This document shows, piece by piece, positions 20,182-29,292 of a stretch of DNA of 64,000 nt. The notes beneath the pieces were generated by a model. That model searched no databases. It was not told the DNA's origin and worked only from the letters and a program-made list of their open reading frames with translations. The translations under genes and the position numbers were made by a program. The DNA comes from Pseudomonas sediminis. GTDB taxonomy: Bacteria; Pseudomonadota; Gammaproteobacteria; Pseudomonadales; Pseudomonadaceae. The DNA lies in contig NZ_CP154631.1 of NCBI RefSeq assembly GCF_039555755.1, positions 434,001-498,000 of the forward strand. Direction: 5' to 3'. Numbering within the stretch: position 1 is the first letter of the stretch; the number at the start of each line of letters is the position of its first letter.

Positions 20182-21078
20182 ATGCTCAAAGGTCTAGCAA
20201 TTACCCCGCCCGTGCTCGGGCGCATCTCCATCGGCAAGATCGTCGAGAAGAACGGCAAGCGCCTGCCCGAGAAAGACGACCAATTCACCATCACCTCTCA
20301 GGTACAAGGCAAAGACGGCTGGCTGCTGCACCCGCTCAATGACGAGTTGCGTCAGGGCAAAGACGACAAGCTGCGCAGCATCCCGGTGCGCTTGTTGTTC
20401 AACGAACCGGAGCTGAACTTCCGCGCCGACTACACCTTGTTTGATCGGCAGAACGGTCGACCGGTGTGTGTCGGTAATGGTGAGACCTGCAAGCGCATCG
20501 GTAAGGACGGCGTTCAATCGCTGCCCTGCCCATCACCCGATGCCTGCCCGCTGGCCAAGGGCAACGCCTGCAAGCCCTACGGACGAATGAATGTGGTGAT
20601 TGGCGATGAGGATGCCCTGGGCAGCTTCGTGTTTCGCACCACTGGCTTCAACAGCATCCGCACGCTGATAGCCCGGTTGCAGTACTTCCGGGCCATCTCG
20701 GGTGATCGTCTGGCGTGCCTGCCGCTGGAGTTGCGTCTACGTGGCAAATCCACACGGCAGAGCCATGGCACGCCGATCTTTTACGTCGATCTGACGCTGC
20801 GCAGCGGCATGACCGTGGAGCAAGCGTTACTTACTGCGCGTGAATTGGATGAGGCGCGCCAGACGGCTGGTTTTGATCAAGCCGCGCTGGATGCCACCGC
20901 GCGTGTCGGTCTGGGCAACGGCATCTTCGAGGACGACGGCGAGGACAGCAGCGCCATTGCTGAAGAGTTCTTTCCGGACGGTCAGCCCGCCGCGTCGAAA
21001 CCCGACAGCACCGTTCACACCCAGTCACTCGCTGAAAAGCTCGAAGCCCAATCCCAACAGCTCGAACCGTCAGCCTAA
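20182..21078 (+). CDS. Gp3/RDF-like conserved mobile-element protein
   Basis: 298 residues. The start GLAITPPVLGRISIGKIVEK and a central cysteine cluster (CVGNGETCKRI...CPSPDACPLAKGNACKPYGR) match a family of phage and plasmid proteins. Databases often label them recombination-directionality-factor-like or 'hydrolase or metal-binding protein'. The cysteines suggest a zinc site. It is preceded by AAGGAGCGCCATC at a proper distance. It sits between the YqaJ nuclease and the RadC-like gene, as in other Pseudomonas mobile elements (from memory). The exact role is uncertain: excision control or ssDNA handling are both possible. Confidence 0.65.
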   Translation: MLKGLAITPPVLGRISIGKIVEKNGKRLPEKDDQFTITSQVQGKDGWLLHPLNDELRQGKDDKLRSIPVRLLFNEPELNFRADYTLFDRQNGRPVCVGNGETCKRIGKDGVQSLPCPSPDACPLAKGNACKPYGRMNVVIGDEDALGSFVFRTTGFNSIRTLIARLQYFRAISGDRLACLPLELRLRGKSTRQSHGTPIFYVDLTLRSGMTVEQALLTARELDEARQTAGFDQAALDATARVGLGNGIFEDDGEDSSAIAEEFFPDGQPAASKPDSTVHTQSLAEKLEAQSQQLEPSA

Positions 21079-21119
21079 CCACAGGCGGGCCGACTCGGCT
21101 CGCCATCCGGAGACACACC

Positions 21120-21617
21120 ATGAAATTTCACAAGCTCAGGGCCGGTGAAGTCGCCGGCAGTTACCTGGTGGATTCGCCCGTCAGCGAAAACGACATCCTG
21201 CGCATGGCCCAACAGCTAGCTACTCAGCGACTGAGTAAAGGCCGCGCGCTGACTGATCCACACAAAGTCAGGGAACACCTGCAAGTGCTGCTGCAGGATC
21301 TGCCGCACGAAGTCTTCGCGGTGCTGTTGCTCGACAGCAAACACCGCGTGATCAGTTTCGAGGAACTGTTTCGCGGCACCCTCGACGCAGCCAGCGTCTA
21401 TCCGCGTGAAGTCATCAAAACCGTGCTCGCACAAAACGCCGCTGCAGTGATCCTGGTGCACAACCATCCCTCCGGCGATCCCTCGCCCAGCCAGGCAGAT
21501 ATACGCCTGACGCAGACACTCAAAAACGCACTGGCCATGGTTGGCACCACCACGCTGGATCACTTCATCGTGGGGTCAGAAGGCATCGTGTCGCTGGCTG
21601 AACAGGGCTTGCTTTAA
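21120..21617 (+). CDS. RadC-like JAB-domain protein
   Basis: 165 residues, the usual size for short mobile-element RadC homologues that lack the N-terminal HhH domain. The JAMM/JAB metalloprotease signature is complete: an upstream Glu (ISFEELFRG) and HNHPSGDPSPSQAD with both His and the Asp. Despite the name, a role in DNA repair is not supported, and the molecular function is unknown. Its place after YqaJ and the RDF-like gene is common on plasmids and ICEs. Confidence 0.92.
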   Translation: MKFHKLRAGEVAGSYLVDSPVSENDILRMAQQLATQRLSKGRALTDPHKVREHLQVLLQDLPHEVFAVLLLDSKHRVISFEELFRGTLDAASVYPREVIKTVLAQNAAAVILVHNHPSGDPSPSQADIRLTQTLKNALAMVGTTTLDHFIVGSEGIVSLAEQGLL

Positions 21618-21658
21618 CCACCCTTTGCTGCGGGCACCATCACGCCCGAGGAGCGATC

Positions 21659-22009
21659 ATGTCCACACGCTGCTTGATCTGTGAATCATCCGCTGTGTTG
21701 TCCAACGAAGCGGTCGGCACGCTTGCCATGCTGGCCAGCGTCATAGGCGGTTTTATGAATGCGGCACGGCGACCGTCCGACCCAGAGGCTGCATCACCTG
21801 GAGTGGAGCCGTTCCACCTGGAACAGGTGCTGAGATTTGTGACGCAAGGGATTGAACTGGCTCAGCGGCAATGGGCTGAGAACCAACCCTTTCTGCAAGA
21901 AACCCGGCGCTTTCAGTTCATGCAACACGACTGTCTGTGCCTGCGTTGCGGGGCGCTGTTCAACCAGGCGCCCGCACCTGAACTCAATCCTGACTCAGGC
22001 GTTGGGTGA
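21659..22009 (+). CDS. Split zinc-ribbon protein, unknown role
   Basis: 116 residues with CLIC at the N-terminus and CLRC near the C-terminus, the same layout as the gene at 17618. A small hydrophobic stretch (VGTLAMLASVIGGFMNAA) lies between. GAGGAGCG precedes the ATG. Its last 26 bp overlap, tail to tail, the XRE regulator gene on the other strand. Function not recognised. Confidence 0.65.
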   Translation: MSTRCLICESSAVLSNEAVGTLAMLASVIGGFMNAARRPSDPEAASPGVEPFHLEQVLRFVTQGIELAQRQWAENQPFLQETRRFQFMQHDCLCLRCGALFNQAPAPELNPDSGVG

Positions 22010-22331
22010 GACGCTCGATCATCTCCAGCACCAGTTGACGATCTGCTGGTGTGAGCTGGTTGAGCATCTGGCTGATACGCACGGCCTGGTCTTCAGGCCG
22101 GTGGCTGGCTTGGGTCAGCAGATCCGCAGCGTCACAGCCAAATATCTCAGCGAACTGCATCAGACGCTCGATGTTCGGCATCACGATGCCACGCTCGATA
22201 CGCGACACCGCTTCACCACCAATCCCTAGCCGTTCGGCGACCTGCTCTTGAGTCAGTTCGCACAGCATGCGCTGCCTGGCAATCGCCAAGCCCACCACTT
22301 TGGCCAGGTTCGTTTCTTCAGACTTCGGCAT
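21984..22331 (-). CDS. XRE-family transcriptional regulator
   Basis: 115 residues. The helix-turn-helix of Cro/CI type spans about 10-70 (LTQEQVAERLGIGGEAVSRIERGIVMPN). The C-terminal third (RISQMLNQLTPADRQLVLEMIERL) is a short helical dimerisation-like tail. It points away from the gene at 22480 and toward the 21659 gene, so it may bind in the 22332-22479 gap. No convincing operator was found there. Confidence 0.88.
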   Translation of the reverse strand: MPKSEETNLAKVVGLAIARQRMLCELTQEQVAERLGIGGEAVSRIERGIVMPNIERLMQFAEIFGCDAADLLTQASHRPEDQAVRISQMLNQLTPADRQLVLEMIERLTQRLSQD

Positions 22332-22479
22332 ACACCCTCCAGATCAACCTGAATGGTCGAATGCCATCCTCTTGACATGAAGGGCTTCAAAGGTTGTTAT
22401 CCAACCCATAGAGTCGATAAGCATCCATCTAAGTCGACACTGCAAAACCCTTCATTGCGCAATAAGCGAGACCTTCACC

Positions 22480-22824
22480 ATGACACAACTGACATTCGAC
22501 GACTTGGCCACCGCCAAGTTGCCTCAACTCATCAGCCGCAAAGAGTCGTTTGAGGTCGTGGGCCTCAGCGGCAAATTGATCGAAGCCGTTCGCCTGGTCG
22601 AAAGCAAGATCGAGGTCACCGGACTGACCTGTCGCGTTTACACCGTAGGCCGCGTTGGCCTCGCAGCCGGCAGTTTTGCAGGAGGAGTCACGGGGGCATT
22701 TGGATTGCTCTCGGCGACCAGTATTGCCTTGCACAACCTGGTGACCTTCAACCCCGACTACGAGATCGAGAAGTACCCGGTGCATAACCGGATCGTCGTT
22801 CGCTACAAGAAAAAGAAGAAGTAA
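22480..22824 (+). CDS. Small protein with glycine-rich hydrophobic centre
   Basis: 114 residues. The middle (VGRVGLAAGSFAGGVTGAFGLLSATSIALHNLV) could be one or two membrane helices with glycine-zipper spacing. The tail is lysine-rich (VRYKKKKK). No family is recognised. It is the last complete gene before the IS21 insertion. Confidence 0.55.
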   Translation: MTQLTFDDLATAKLPQLISRKESFEVVGLSGKLIEAVRLVESKIEVTGLTCRVYTVGRVGLAAGSFAGGVTGAFGLLSATSIALHNLVTFNPDYEIEKYPVHNRIVVRYKKKKK

Positions 22825-22875
22825 CCCACCCCATACCGAGTGGCCAGCCGCTCACCATACGAAGGGAGTTCGATC

Positions 22876-22946
22876 ATGAATCTGACCACAAACCCCAAAC
22901 TGATTTTCGGCCTTGCTGCCACGCTGATCGCTGCCATTGTTGCCGC
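22876..22946 (+). pseudogene. 5' fragment of a small membrane-protein gene cut by IS21
   Basis: ATG 22876 has GGGAG at a proper distance and begins MNLTTNPKLIFGLAATLIAA, a membrane-helix-like start. After 71 bases the sequence passes into the IS21 left end, which adds six residues and a stop at 22968. The remainder of the gene is not found on the far side of the IS (which holds a umuC fragment). The missing part was therefore deleted rather than just displaced. Confidence 0.6.
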
Positions 22947-23043
22947 TGACCGAAAACTGACCCAGTAGAGGCTGTTCTGCCGACTGAAAACTGACCCAGG
23001 TGCTCAACTGCTTCTGCTCAATTTTTGAGCAGGAGAACACAGG

Positions 23044-24552
23044 GTGATCAGTATGGAAATGATGGGCAAAATCCGCCGGATGTATTTCCGCGACAAGCTG
23101 TCGCTGCATGAGATAGCCAAGCGCACCGGGCTGGCGCGCAACACGATTCGCAAGTGGGTCAGAGCACCTGAGGCCAAGCAGCCGGTGTACCAACGCCGCG
23201 CGATCTTTAACAAACTCAGCCCTTTTCACGCCACGCTAGAGCAGGCGCTAAAAGCCGATTCGCTGCGCCCCAAGCAACAGCGGCGCAGTGCCAAGGCGCT
23301 GTTGGCGCAAATCAAAGCCGATGGTTATGACGGTGGCTACAGCCAGCTCACCGCGTTTATCCGTGCCTGGCGAGGGGGACAGGGCAAGGCGTCGCAGGCC
23401 TTTGTGCCGCTGACCTTTGCTCTTGGCGAGGCGTTTCAGTTTGACTGGAGCGAGGAAGGCTTGCTGGTCGGCGGCATTTACCGGCGTATGCAGGTGGCAC
23501 ACCTGAAGCTGTGTGCCAGCCGTGCGTTCTGGCTGGTGGCGTATCCGAGCCAGGGCCATGAGATGTTATTCGACGCCCATACCCGCTCATTCAGTGCCTT
23601 GGGCGGCGTGCCGCGCCGGGGCATCTACGACAACATGAAGACCGCCGTCGACAAGGTCAATAAGGGCAAAGGCCGGGCGGTGAATGCACGCTTTGCGGTG
23701 ATGTGCGCGCATTACCTGTTCGATCCGGACTTCTGCAACGTCGCCGCTGGTTGGGAAAAGGGCATCGTTGAAAAGAACGTGCAAGACAGCCGCAGGCGTA
23801 TCTGGCTAGACGCCCAGGACTGCCAGTTTCACTCCTTCGAGGAACTCAATGCCTGGCTGGGCCAGCGCTGCCGCGCGCTTTGGAACGAGCTGACGCACCC
23901 TCAATACAGCGGTCTGAGTGTGGCCGAAGTGCTGGAGTTGGAGCGCGCTGAACTGATGCCTGTGCCAGCGCCATTCGACGGTTACGTCGAGCGGCCTGCG
24001 CGGGTCTCCAGCACCTGCCTGGTCAGCGTCGGGCGCAACCGCTACTCGGTGCCGTGTGAGTACGCAGGTAGGTGGGTCAGCAGCCGTTTGTATCCGACGC
24101 GCATCGAGGTGGTGGCCGATGATGCGCTGATTGCCAGCCATGCGCGCTTGCTGGATCGCGACCAGGTCAGCTACGACTGGCAGCACTACATCCCGCTGAT
24201 TGAGCGCAAGCCTGGCGCGCTGCGCAACGGAGCGCCCTTTGCTGATCTGCCGGTGCCGCTGCGTCAGCTTAAGCACGGCCTGGGGCGTCATGCCGGCGGT
24301 GACCGGATCATGGCGCAAGTCCTGGCTGCCGTACCGGTCGCCGGACTCGATGCCGTGCTGGTAGCCGTTGAACTGGTACTGGAGAGCGGCAGCCTGAGCG
24401 CCGAACACATCCTCAATGTCGTGGCACGGCTGATAGCATCCGAACCACCACCCAGCGTCGAAACCCACTTGTCGCTCAAGGAAGCCCCCGTCGCTAACAC
24501 GGCGCGCTACGACCGCCTGCGTGGCCAGGCCGAGGAGGTCGGTCATGCGTGA
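23044..24552 (+). CDS. istA: IS21-family transposase IstA
   Basis: 502 residues, normal for IstA. The N-terminal helix-turn-helix reads LSLHEIAKRTGLARNTIRKW. The DDE core includes FQFDWSEE, YDNMKTAVDKV and the E in WEKGIVEKNVQDSRR. The C-terminal beta-barrel region has GRNRYSVPCEYAGRW. Start GTG 23044 has AGGAG nine bases ahead. The stop overlaps the istB start by 8 bp, the usual coupled arrangement. The gene looks intact, but without a complete IstB the element is unlikely to move by itself. Confidence 0.95.
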   Translation: MISMEMMGKIRRMYFRDKLSLHEIAKRTGLARNTIRKWVRAPEAKQPVYQRRAIFNKLSPFHATLEQALKADSLRPKQQRRSAKALLAQIKADGYDGGYSQLTAFIRAWRGGQGKASQAFVPLTFALGEAFQFDWSEEGLLVGGIYRRMQVAHLKLCASRAFWLVAYPSQGHEMLFDAHTRSFSALGGVPRRGIYDNMKTAVDKVNKGKGRAVNARFAVMCAHYLFDPDFCNVAAGWEKGIVEKNVQDSRRRIWLDAQDCQFHSFEELNAWLGQRCRALWNELTHPQYSGLSVAEVLELERAELMPVPAPFDGYVERPARVSSTCLVSVGRNRYSVPCEYAGRWVSSRLYPTRIEVVADDALIASHARLLDRDQVSYDWQHYIPLIERKPGALRNGAPFADLPVPLRQLKHGLGRHAGGDRIMAQVLAAVPVAGLDAVLVAVELVLESGSLSAEHILNVVARLIASEPPPSVETHLSLKEAPVANTARYDRLRGQAEEVGHA

Positions 24553-24777
24553 TTTGATGGCGGAACTCAAGGAGCTGCGCCTGCACGGCATGGCCACGGC
24601 CTGGGCGGAGTTAACTGCACAGGGTGAGTCGAACACAGCCTCGTCCAAGTGGCTGCTCGAACACCTGCTGGAACAAGAGCACACAGATCGCGCCATGCGC
24701 TCGGTGAGCCACCAGATGAACATGGCCAAGCTGCCGATGCACCGCGATCTGGCCAGCTTCGATTTCAACGCCTCTAG
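24545..24777 (+). pseudogene. istB: istB, 5' part (interrupted)
   Basis: ATG 24545 with GAGGAGG eight bases ahead. It encodes the N-terminal helical domain of the IstB helper ATPase up to ASFDFNASS. The frame is cut within TCTAGC and continues in frame at 31904. Together 24545-24777 plus 31904-32474 give 804 bp, a 267-residue IstB. The inserted DNA is therefore exactly framed by a CTAG repeat. Confidence 0.93.
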
Positions 24778-25367
24778 CAGGGTGATGCCGGCGGCGCGCA
24801 TTTCGGCGCAGGCGGTGTTGGCGCTTTCTTCGGCGATGGCCCTGCAGGCCGGCAGCAGCACGTCCACCACGAAGCCGGCGCGGCGCAGTTGCAGGGCAGT
24901 GGTCTTGACGCAGTAGTCGAGGGCCAGGCCACCGATCAGAACTCTGCCGACGTCCCGCTGCCATCGAAACTCGATGACGCCCGTGCTGCGTTGCTCGGCC
25001 AGGTCGTGGTAGCAGGCGCCATAGGGGTGCAGATCCGGCTCTACGCCTTTCCATACGAAGTAGTCGTAGTCGATCGGTGCCGGCAGCCCGTCAAGCAGCT
25101 CGAAGCCCGGGGTACCCGGCACGCAGTGGCTGACCCAGGACAGGTCGGCATTGGCCAGAGCCAGCGGCTGTAGCATCTGCGCGTGGTTCGGCACCACCCA
25201 TGCGGCCTGAGGGCTGTGCGCATCCTTGCTGCCCAGGCGCAGGCTGGCCCGGCAGGCCAGCTGGTTGAGGAGCGGAGCGATGGCATCGCCGCCGGGAACC
25301 GGAAGCTCGTCCGGACACAGGGGGTAAATCCCTTTTGTGCATCGACGTCAAAGCTGGCGATTTTCAT
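24778..25367 (-). pseudogene. Nicotinamidase gene, frameshifted and truncated
   Basis: Nicotinamidase converts nicotinamide to nicotinate in NAD salvage. ATG 25367 begins MKIASFDVDAQKGFTP, including the catalytic Asp. The next codons shift frame at a run of five C (25320-25325 on the minus strand), where six would be needed to continue into the CPDELPVPGGDAI segment. The second frame then carries the expected nicotinamidase sequence, including GLALDYCVKTTALQL with the nucleophile Cys. The 3' end is lost at the left border of the inserted segment, after AEMRAAGITLL. Two independent lesions make it non-functional, unless the frameshift is a sequencing error. It is divergent from nrtR, its usual regulatory partner. 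Confidence 0.8.
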
Positions 25368-25508
25368 CTTGGCATTCCTCGTTGCCCTGGAGATGGCTAC
25401 ATACTCCATCTGATGAAATAAGTTGGCAAGCGCTTTTCTCTGCCAGGGGTGAAATTCTGTGAGTTATTCGTCAAGATGGAATAAGTATGAAGATTCTCAG
25501 GAGAAGGC

Positions 25509-26201
25509 ATGAGTACTGCCGAAGTGCTGGCCGGGGTGGATATCGTGGCGTTGCGCCTGGGCGAGGAGGGGGAGCTGCAATTGCTGCTGATCCGCCGCGC
25601 CCAGGCGCCGTTCGCTGAGCAATGGGCATTGCCCGGCGTGCTGGTCAATGGTCGCTGCGCTGATGCCAGTCTCGACGCTGCTGCCGCACGCGCGCTGCAG
25701 GACAAGGCGCGCATCGCCCCGGCGCATCTGGAGCAGGTCGCCACCGTCGGCAACGCGGTCCGCGACCCGCGCGGCTGGTCGTTGTCGACCTTCTATCTGG
25801 CCTTGCTGGCGCCGGATGTCGAACTGCAGGGGGCTGATCTGCGCTTCGTTACCTTGAGCGAGGTGCTGGAGGGGCGCCTGGCACTGCCGTTCGACCATGC
25901 CCAACTGGTGCTCCAGGCAGCCGAGCGGCTTGCCGGCAAGGCGCTGTACACCGCGCTGCCGCTGTACCTGCTGGCGCCGCGCTTCACCGTCACCGAAGCG
26001 CTAAGCGCGTTCCAGGCCTGCCTCGGCCAGGCGGTGCAGCACACCACCCTGCGTGGGCGGCTGGAGAAGATGAAGCAGCAGGGCTGGGTGCTGGACAGCG
26101 GGGAGAAGAACCAGCCGAAGATGGGCCGCCCGCAGAACCTGCTGGAGCATCGGCCGCAGGCCGCCGGAGGGTTCATTTTCGATCGCAGCGTGCTGTCCTG
26201 A
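25509..26201 (+). CDS. nrtR: NrtR-type NUDIX transcriptional regulator of NAD metabolism
   Basis: 230 residues. The first two thirds form a NUDIX-like fold (ADVDIVALRL-type start; FAEQWALPGVLVNGR) with a degenerate Nudix box (LDAAAARALQDKARI), which marks NrtR regulators that sense ADP-ribose rather than hydrolyse it. The C-terminal 75 residues are a winged helix (FTVTEALSAFQACLGQAVQHTTLRGRLEKM). It lies head to head with the nicotinamidase fragment, the classical NrtR target context, and was carried along in the inserted segment. The GC-rich coding style differs from the host DNA around the IS. Confidence 0.9.
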   Translation: MSTAEVLAGVDIVALRLGEEGELQLLLIRRAQAPFAEQWALPGVLVNGRCADASLDAAAARALQDKARIAPAHLEQVATVGNAVRDPRGWSLSTFYLALLAPDVELQGADLRFVTLSEVLEGRLALPFDHAQLVLQAAERLAGKALYTALPLYLLAPRFTVTEALSAFQACLGQAVQHTTLRGRLEKMKQQGWVLDSGEKNQPKMGRPQNLLEHRPQAAGGFIFDRSVLS

Positions 26202-26286
26202 GGTGAATTTGGCCGGGCTGTCGGCTAAACTGCAGAAACTCCCGAAGTACAGTCGCCCGCGCCGACGGGCAGTGGAAGTCGCCACC

Positions 26287-26958
26287 ATGAAGCGCCACCT
26301 CGCCGCCCTGGCTCTGCTCCTCAGCTGCATCGCCCTGCCGGCCGGCGCCGCCGGGCTCGCCGCCGAGCTGGTGGACGGCCAGGGCCAGCCGCTGGCCAAC
26401 GCCGTGCTCAGCCTCAAGGGCGTGGGTGCTTCCGCGCGCAACGAGCCGGCGATCATGGATCAGCGCGACAAGCAGTTCATGCCCAGCGTGTTGGCCGTGC
26501 GCAGCGGCACCTCGGTGAAGTTCCCCAACAGCGACGACATCCGCCACCACGTCTATTCCTTCTCGCCGACCAAACGCTTCGAGCTGCGCCTGTACAAGGG
26601 CACGCCGAGCGAGCCGGTGCTGTTCGACAAGCCCGGCGTGGTGGTGCTCGGCTGCAATATCCACGACTGGATGGTCGGCTACGTCTATGTCACCGACGAT
26701 CCCTGGTTTGCCGTCAGCGACGAGCAGGGCCGGCTGATCCTCGATGGCCTGCCTGCGGGCAGCTACCAGGTCACCTTGTGGCACCCGCAGCTGGAGAACA
26801 TGCTGCCGCTGAGCGCCGGCACCCTCGAGGTGCCTGCGGCCGGGTTGAGCCAGCGTTTCCCGCTGCGGCTGGCTGGCGCTGCCGTGGCCCCGGCTGCGCC
26901 CAAGCCCAGTGCCTTTGGCGAGGCCTTCAGGAAGGCGGCGAGTGAAGTTCAGCCATAG
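26287..26958 (+). CDS. Exported cupredoxin-like protein ('methylamine utilization' type)
   Basis: 223 residues. A signal peptide is visible (MKRHLAALALLLSCIALPAG, cleavage near AGAAG). The core has the cupredoxin ligand pattern: His in IRHHVYSF, then Cys, His and Met in VLGCNIHDWM, consistent with a type 1 copper site. The C-terminal part (LILDGLPAGSYQVTLWHP) is a carboxypeptidase-regulatory-like beta domain. The family is often named methylamine utilization protein, but no methylamine dehydrogenase genes are present. It overlaps the next gene by 17 bp. Together with the downstream c-di-GMP protein and truncated haemoglobin it may belong to a redox or gas-sensing unit (inference). Confidence 0.85.
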   Translation: MKRHLAALALLLSCIALPAGAAGLAAELVDGQGQPLANAVLSLKGVGASARNEPAIMDQRDKQFMPSVLAVRSGTSVKFPNSDDIRHHVYSFSPTKRFELRLYKGTPSEPVLFDKPGVVVLGCNIHDWMVGYVYVTDDPWFAVSDEQGRLILDGLPAGSYQVTLWHPQLENMLPLSAGTLEVPAAGLSQRFPLRLAGAAVAPAAPKPSAFGEAFRKAASEVQP

Positions 26959-29290
26959 CTTTCAGGCGCGCATCGCCGGGGTCCTGATCCTCCTCCTGTC
27001 GGTGGTGGTGGGCGCGCTGTACTTCTCGGTCAAGGCGGCCACCGGCGTGGCGGTGCAGAGCCAGCTGCGCGAGGACCTCGGCGTCGGTGGCCGGGTGCTG
27101 GAGCAGCTGATCGAGCTGCGCGGCAGCCAGCTGCGCGATGCGGTGCAGGTGCTGGCGGCCGACTTCGGCTTCAAGGACGCGGTGGCCAGCGGCGACGGCG
27201 ACACCATTCGCTCGGCGCTGGCCAACCATGGCGCGCGCATCAATGCCGACGCCGTGTTGCTGCTGGCCCTGGACGGCGCCCTGCAGGTCAGCAGCGACCA
27301 GCGCATCGGCGCCGCGGCGGCCGAGCGCCTGGCCGGGCGGGTGGCCGAGCAGGCCGGGCAGGGCGCCCAGGTGTTCCTGTTGCCGGTGGAGGGCGAGGTC
27401 TACCTGCTGGTGGCCTCTGCTGTCAGCGCGCCGCTGCCGATCGCCCGGGTGGTGATGGGCTTCCACATCGACGAGAACTTCGCCCAGGAGCTGCGCGAGC
27501 TGACCCACCTGGAGCTGACCCTGGTATCGATTGAGCGCGGCGCGGCCACCGGCTGGATCAGCACCCTGCCTCCCAGCGTGCATGAGCACCTGCGCGAGGA
27601 AATCCTGCAGCAGAAACAGGACAGCGGCAGCCGCCTGCTGCAGGCCGGCGACCAGCGCTACCTAGGCGAATGGCGCAACCTGGCCAGCGCCGGCGATTAC
27701 CAGGTGCTGGCGCTGCTGCACAAATCCCTGGACCAGGCCGAGCAGGCCTTCGCCTCGCTGGACCATGACATTCTGCTGATCGCCCTGGCCGCCTTCTTCG
27801 GCTCGCTGCTCGGCGCGCTGCTGCTGGCGCGCAGCCTGGCGCAGCCGGTGCAGGAGCTGGCGCGGGTGGCGCGACGCATCGGCCTCGGCGACTACTTCAC
27901 CCCGATTACCCTGCAGCGCCGCGACGAGTTGGGCAGCCTGGCCCAGGCCTTCACCAGCATGCAGGAGGGCATCGCCGAGCGGGAGCGGCAGCTGGCCCAC
28001 AACGCCCTGCACGATGCCCTGACCGGCCTGCCCAACCGCACCCTGGCGCTGGAGCGGCTGGGTAGCGCGATCAGCGCGGAGCGGCCCACCGCGCTGCTGC
28101 ACATCGGCGTGGGCAACTTCCGCTCCATTCTCGACAGCTGTGGCGCCGATGGCGCCGACCTGGCCCTGCAGCAGCTCAGCCGGCGCCTGCAGGCTACCCT
28201 GCGCCCCGGCGACAGCCTGGCGCGGCTGGTCAACGACGAGATGCTGCTGATGCTGGAGAACAGCGACAGCGATAACGCCATCGCCGCGGCGGACCGTCTG
28301 TACCAGCTGCTGCTCAAGCCGATGCGCGTCGGTACCCTGGACGTGGTCCTGGACTGCAGCATCGGCATCGCCGCCTATCCCACCCATGGCAACAGCCCGG
28401 ACGATCTGCTGCGCCGCGCCGCCATCGCCATGCAGGACGCCGCCCAGCAGTCCGGGCGCCTGGAGCTGTATCAGGAGGGCCGCGACGCCGCCCACCAGCG
28501 GCAGATCAAGCTGGTGCGCGATCTGCGCCACGCCGCCGAGCGCGGCGAGCTGATCCTCTATTACCAGCCCAAGCTGGATATACCCGCGCGCCGCGTGCAC
28601 GAGGCCGAATGCCTGCTGCGCTGGAACCATCCGCATTACGGCATGGTGTCTCCCGGCGAGTTCATTCCGCTGGCCGAGCGCACCGGCAGCATCCAGCTGC
28701 TCACCACCTGGGTGATCGGCGAGGCGCTGCGCCAGCTGCATGAATGGAACGGCCATGGCCTGGTCATGCAGGTGTCGCTGAATATCTCCGCCGAGGACCT
28801 GGTCGATCTGCAGCTGGCCGAACGGGTCCAGCGACAGTTGGCGGAGCAGGGCGTGGCGGCCGAGCAGCTGGTGTTCGAGATCACCGAGAGCGCCATGATG
28901 CGCGACCAGCAGCGCGCCCTGGATGTGCTGCTGCGCCTGCGCGCCTGCGGCATCCAGCTATCGGTGGACGACTTCGGCACCGGCTACTCGTCCCTGGCCC
29001 AGCTCAAGCGCATGCCGGTGCAGGAGCTGAAGATCGACCAGTCGTTCATCCGCGAGCTGGACGAACACAGCGAGGACGCGGTGATCGTCCGCTCCACCAT
29101 CGAGATGAGCCACAGCCTGGGCCTCAAGGTGGTGGCCGAGGGCGTGGAGCTCGCCCCTATGCTGGAGCTGCTGGCGCGCTGGGGCTGCGATACCGCCCAG
29201 GGCTATCTGATCGGCAAGCCGATGCCGGCCGCCGCCTTCGAGCAGTGGCTGCGGCAATGGCAGGGCTCCCAACTGGCAAAGGTATTCTGA
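26942..29290 (+). CDS. Membrane HAMP-GGDEF(degenerate)-EAL phosphodiesterase
   Basis: 782 residues. The GTG start at 26942 was chosen because AGGAAGG lies seven bases ahead. A membrane helix lies at about 10-32, a periplasmic sensor at about 33-275, a second helix at about 278-300, and then HAMP. The GGDEF domain is degenerate: the signature position reads LVNDEML, so it probably makes no c-di-GMP. The EAL domain keeps its key residues (E in EAECLLRW, NISAEDL, EITESA, DDFGTGYSS, KID, AEGVE), although the EAL triad itself reads E-C-L. It most likely degrades c-di-GMP. It overlaps the cupredoxin gene and is 2 bp from the next gene, so the four genes from 26287 to 30575 form one unit. Confidence 0.9.
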   Translation: MKFSHSFQARIAGVLILLLSVVVGALYFSVKAATGVAVQSQLREDLGVGGRVLEQLIELRGSQLRDAVQVLAADFGFKDAVASGDGDTIRSALANHGARINADAVLLLALDGALQVSSDQRIGAAAAERLAGRVAEQAGQGAQVFLLPVEGEVYLLVASAVSAPLPIARVVMGFHIDENFAQELRELTHLELTLVSIERGAATGWISTLPPSVHEHLREEILQQKQDSGSRLLQAGDQRYLGEWRNLASAGDYQVLALLHKSLDQAEQAFASLDHDILLIALAAFFGSLLGALLLARSLAQPVQELARVARRIGLGDYFTPITLQRRDELGSLAQAFTSMQEGIAERERQLAHNALHDALTGLPNRTLALERLGSAISAERPTALLHIGVGNFRSILDSCGADGADLALQQLSRRLQATLRPGDSLARLVNDEMLLMLENSDSDNAIAAADRLYQLLLKPMRVGTLDVVLDCSIGIAAYPTHGNSPDDLLRRAAIAMQDAAQQSGRLELYQEGRDAAHQRQIKLVRDLRHAAERGELILYYQPKLDIPARRVHEAECLLRWNHPHYGMVSPGEFIPLAERTGSIQLLTTWVIGEALRQLHEWNGHGLVMQVSLNISAEDLVDLQLAERVQRQLAEQGVAAEQLVFEITESAMMRDQQRALDVLLRLRACGIQLSVDDFGTGYSSLAQLKRMPVQELKIDQSFIRELDEHSEDAVIVRSTIEMSHSLGLKVVAEGVELAPMLELLARWGCDTAQGYLIGKPMPAAAFEQWLRQWQGSQLAKVF

Positions 29291-29292
29291 GC

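Noticed and set aside
23806..25197. 463-codon minus-strand frame running from the nicotinamidase fragment into istA antisense
   Set aside because: It is a chimera created by the insertion. The first part is the nicotinamidase second frame, the rest is the antisense of istA/istB.
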